Assembly (NCBI RefSeq): GCF_902729405.1
Contig: NZ_LR746496.1
Location: 1,550,001-1,614,000, forward strand
DNA: 64,000 nt
From: Acididesulfobacillus acetoxydans
GTDB lineage: Bacteria > Bacillota > Desulfitobacteriia > Desulfitobacteriales > Desulfitobacteriaceae
Reading direction: 5' to 3'
The translations under genes were made by a program, and so were the position numbers. The notes under the pieces were generated by a model. It was not told the DNA's origin and ran no database searches. It saw only the letters and a list, made by a program, of their open reading frames with translations. This document shows positions 63,460 to 64,000 of this stretch, one piece after another. The stretch's first letter is position 1, and each line of letters begins with the position of its first letter.

Positions 63460-64000
63460 ATGCGAGTAGCGGTGGATATTGGAGGAACATTTACCGATCT
63501 ATTCTACTTGGATGATCAGAATCAGATTGGCATGGCGAAGTGTGATACCACCCCGCCGAACTATGATGAAGGAGTTATTGATGTCATCAGTCGAACTCGG
63601 ATTCCTGGCGAACTGATAGATACTTTTATTCACGGAACAACAGTGATCATCAACGCTCTAACGGAGAGAAAAGGAGTCAAGACTGGACTAATCACCACTA
63701 AGGGTTTCCGGGATGTGCTAGAGATTGCTCGCGGTAACCGACCCGATTTATTTAACGTACGCTACCAAAAGCCAGAGCCATTTGTGCCTCGCTACTTGAG
63801 ACTGGAAGTCAGCGAGCGCCTTAATTATAAGGGGGAAGTGTTGGTGGCGCTTGCAGAAGAGGAAGTGAGGGCAGCCGTAGCCCAACTACAAGCCGAAGCT
63901 GTGCAAGCGATTGCGGTGGCTTTTCTGCATGCCTATACCAATCCGGTACACGAAATGTTGGCATTGCAAATTATCAAGGAGGTTTGGCCGGAAGTAGAGG
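63460..64000 (+). CDS. hydantoinase/oxoprolinase subunit A, N-terminal part (runs off window)
   Basis: 180 residues of an ATP-dependent hydantoinase/oxoprolinase A (HyuA) protein: MRVAVDIGGTFTDLFYLDD with the phosphate-binding loop, FIHGTTVIINALTERKG, TTKGFRDVLEIARGNRPDLF and AIAVAFLHAYTNP. The gene is open at the window end. AAGGAGG at 63445-63451 is 8 nt before ATG 63460; an ATG at 63456 is in another frame. It sits 43 nt after the XRE-cupin gene. Family members hydrolyse cyclic amides such as 5-oxoproline, hydantoins or N-methylhydantoin; the substrate is unknown here. Confidence 0.88.
   Translation, partial: MRVAVDIGGTFTDLFYLDDQNQIGMAKCDTTPPNYDEGVIDVISRTRIPGELIDTFIHGTTVIINALTERKGVKTGLITTKGFRDVLEIARGNRPDLFNVRYQKPEPFVPRYLRLEVSERLNYKGEVLVALAEEEVRAAVAQLQAEAVQAIAVAFLHAYTNPVHEMLALQIIKEVWPEVE

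Overview
The window looks like the chromosome of an anaerobic, spore-former-type Bacillota of the Desulfosporosinus/Desulfitobacterium (Peptococcaceae) kind. This is inferred from strong GGAGG-type ribosome binding sites, mid GC, corrinoid-dependent methyl transfer, a nicotinate-fermentation gene set resembling that of Eubacterium barkeri, and a heavy load of insertion sequences. No rRNA, confident tRNA or CRISPR array was seen, so the taxonomic placement is only by gene content.

Layout. (1) 1-2.4 kb: an IS1634-type element inserted in an IS21 istA remnant. (2) 2.6-15.1 kb: a methyltransferase regulon, probably O-demethylation of methoxylated aromatics. It has three corrinoid proteins, two long and one short methyltransferase of the uroporphyrinogen-decarboxylase fold, a methyltetrahydrofolate methyltransferase, a small unknown protein, a GntR/UTRA repressor, a reductive activator of corrinoid proteins (RACo type), a MetH-activation-like protein, a small cysteine protein and an efflux pump. 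Two promoters carry the same kind of operator just downstream of the -10. (3) 15.2-21.9 kb: an IS66 element whose tnpC is split by a 4.15-kb three-recombinase (RIT-like) element. (4) 21.9-24.6 kb: one orphan gene and decayed IS debris. (5) 24.7-36.0 kb: a complete L-arabinose regulon: araR, an ABC importer, araB, araA, araD, araM and aldose 1-epimerase, with AraR-like operators. (6) 36.6-42.1 kb: a second IS1634-type element, an IS3 remnant, and a sugar-binding-protein gene broken by IS3, a MITE and a full IS, followed by deoC. (7) 44-61.3 kb: a sigma-54 activator, a sigma-54 promoter, and a nicotinate catabolic operon: methylmalonate-semialdehyde-dehydrogenase-like ALDH, a DUF1185 protein, enamidase, NdhF/S/L/M, 6-hydroxynicotinate reductase, a UPF0280 protein and two MFS transporters. 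(8) 61.5-64 kb: an ISAzo13 remnant, an XRE-cupin regulator and the start of a hydantoinase/oxoprolinase A gene.

How the parts may work together. In the nicotinate operon, NdhFSLM would make 6-hydroxynicotinate, Hnr would reduce the ring, and enamidase would open it to 2-formylglutarate. The first gene of the operon is an ALDH of the CoA-acylating, decarboxylating type. Its chemistry on 2-formylglutarate would give glutaryl-CoA, CO2 and NADH, a shortcut different from the E. barkeri methyleneglutarate route. This is the most interesting hypothesis in the window.

The same ALDH gene is split by a 2,617-bp composite transposon, a second copy of a unit at 39.5-42.1 kb. The unit consists of a 131-bp MITE, a sugar-binding-protein gene fragment and a 1,657-bp IS. 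Three separate 6-bp target duplications (TATGTA, TAGCTA, TAATTA) let the order of events be read from the DNA, and removing the insert restores a full-length ALDH frame.
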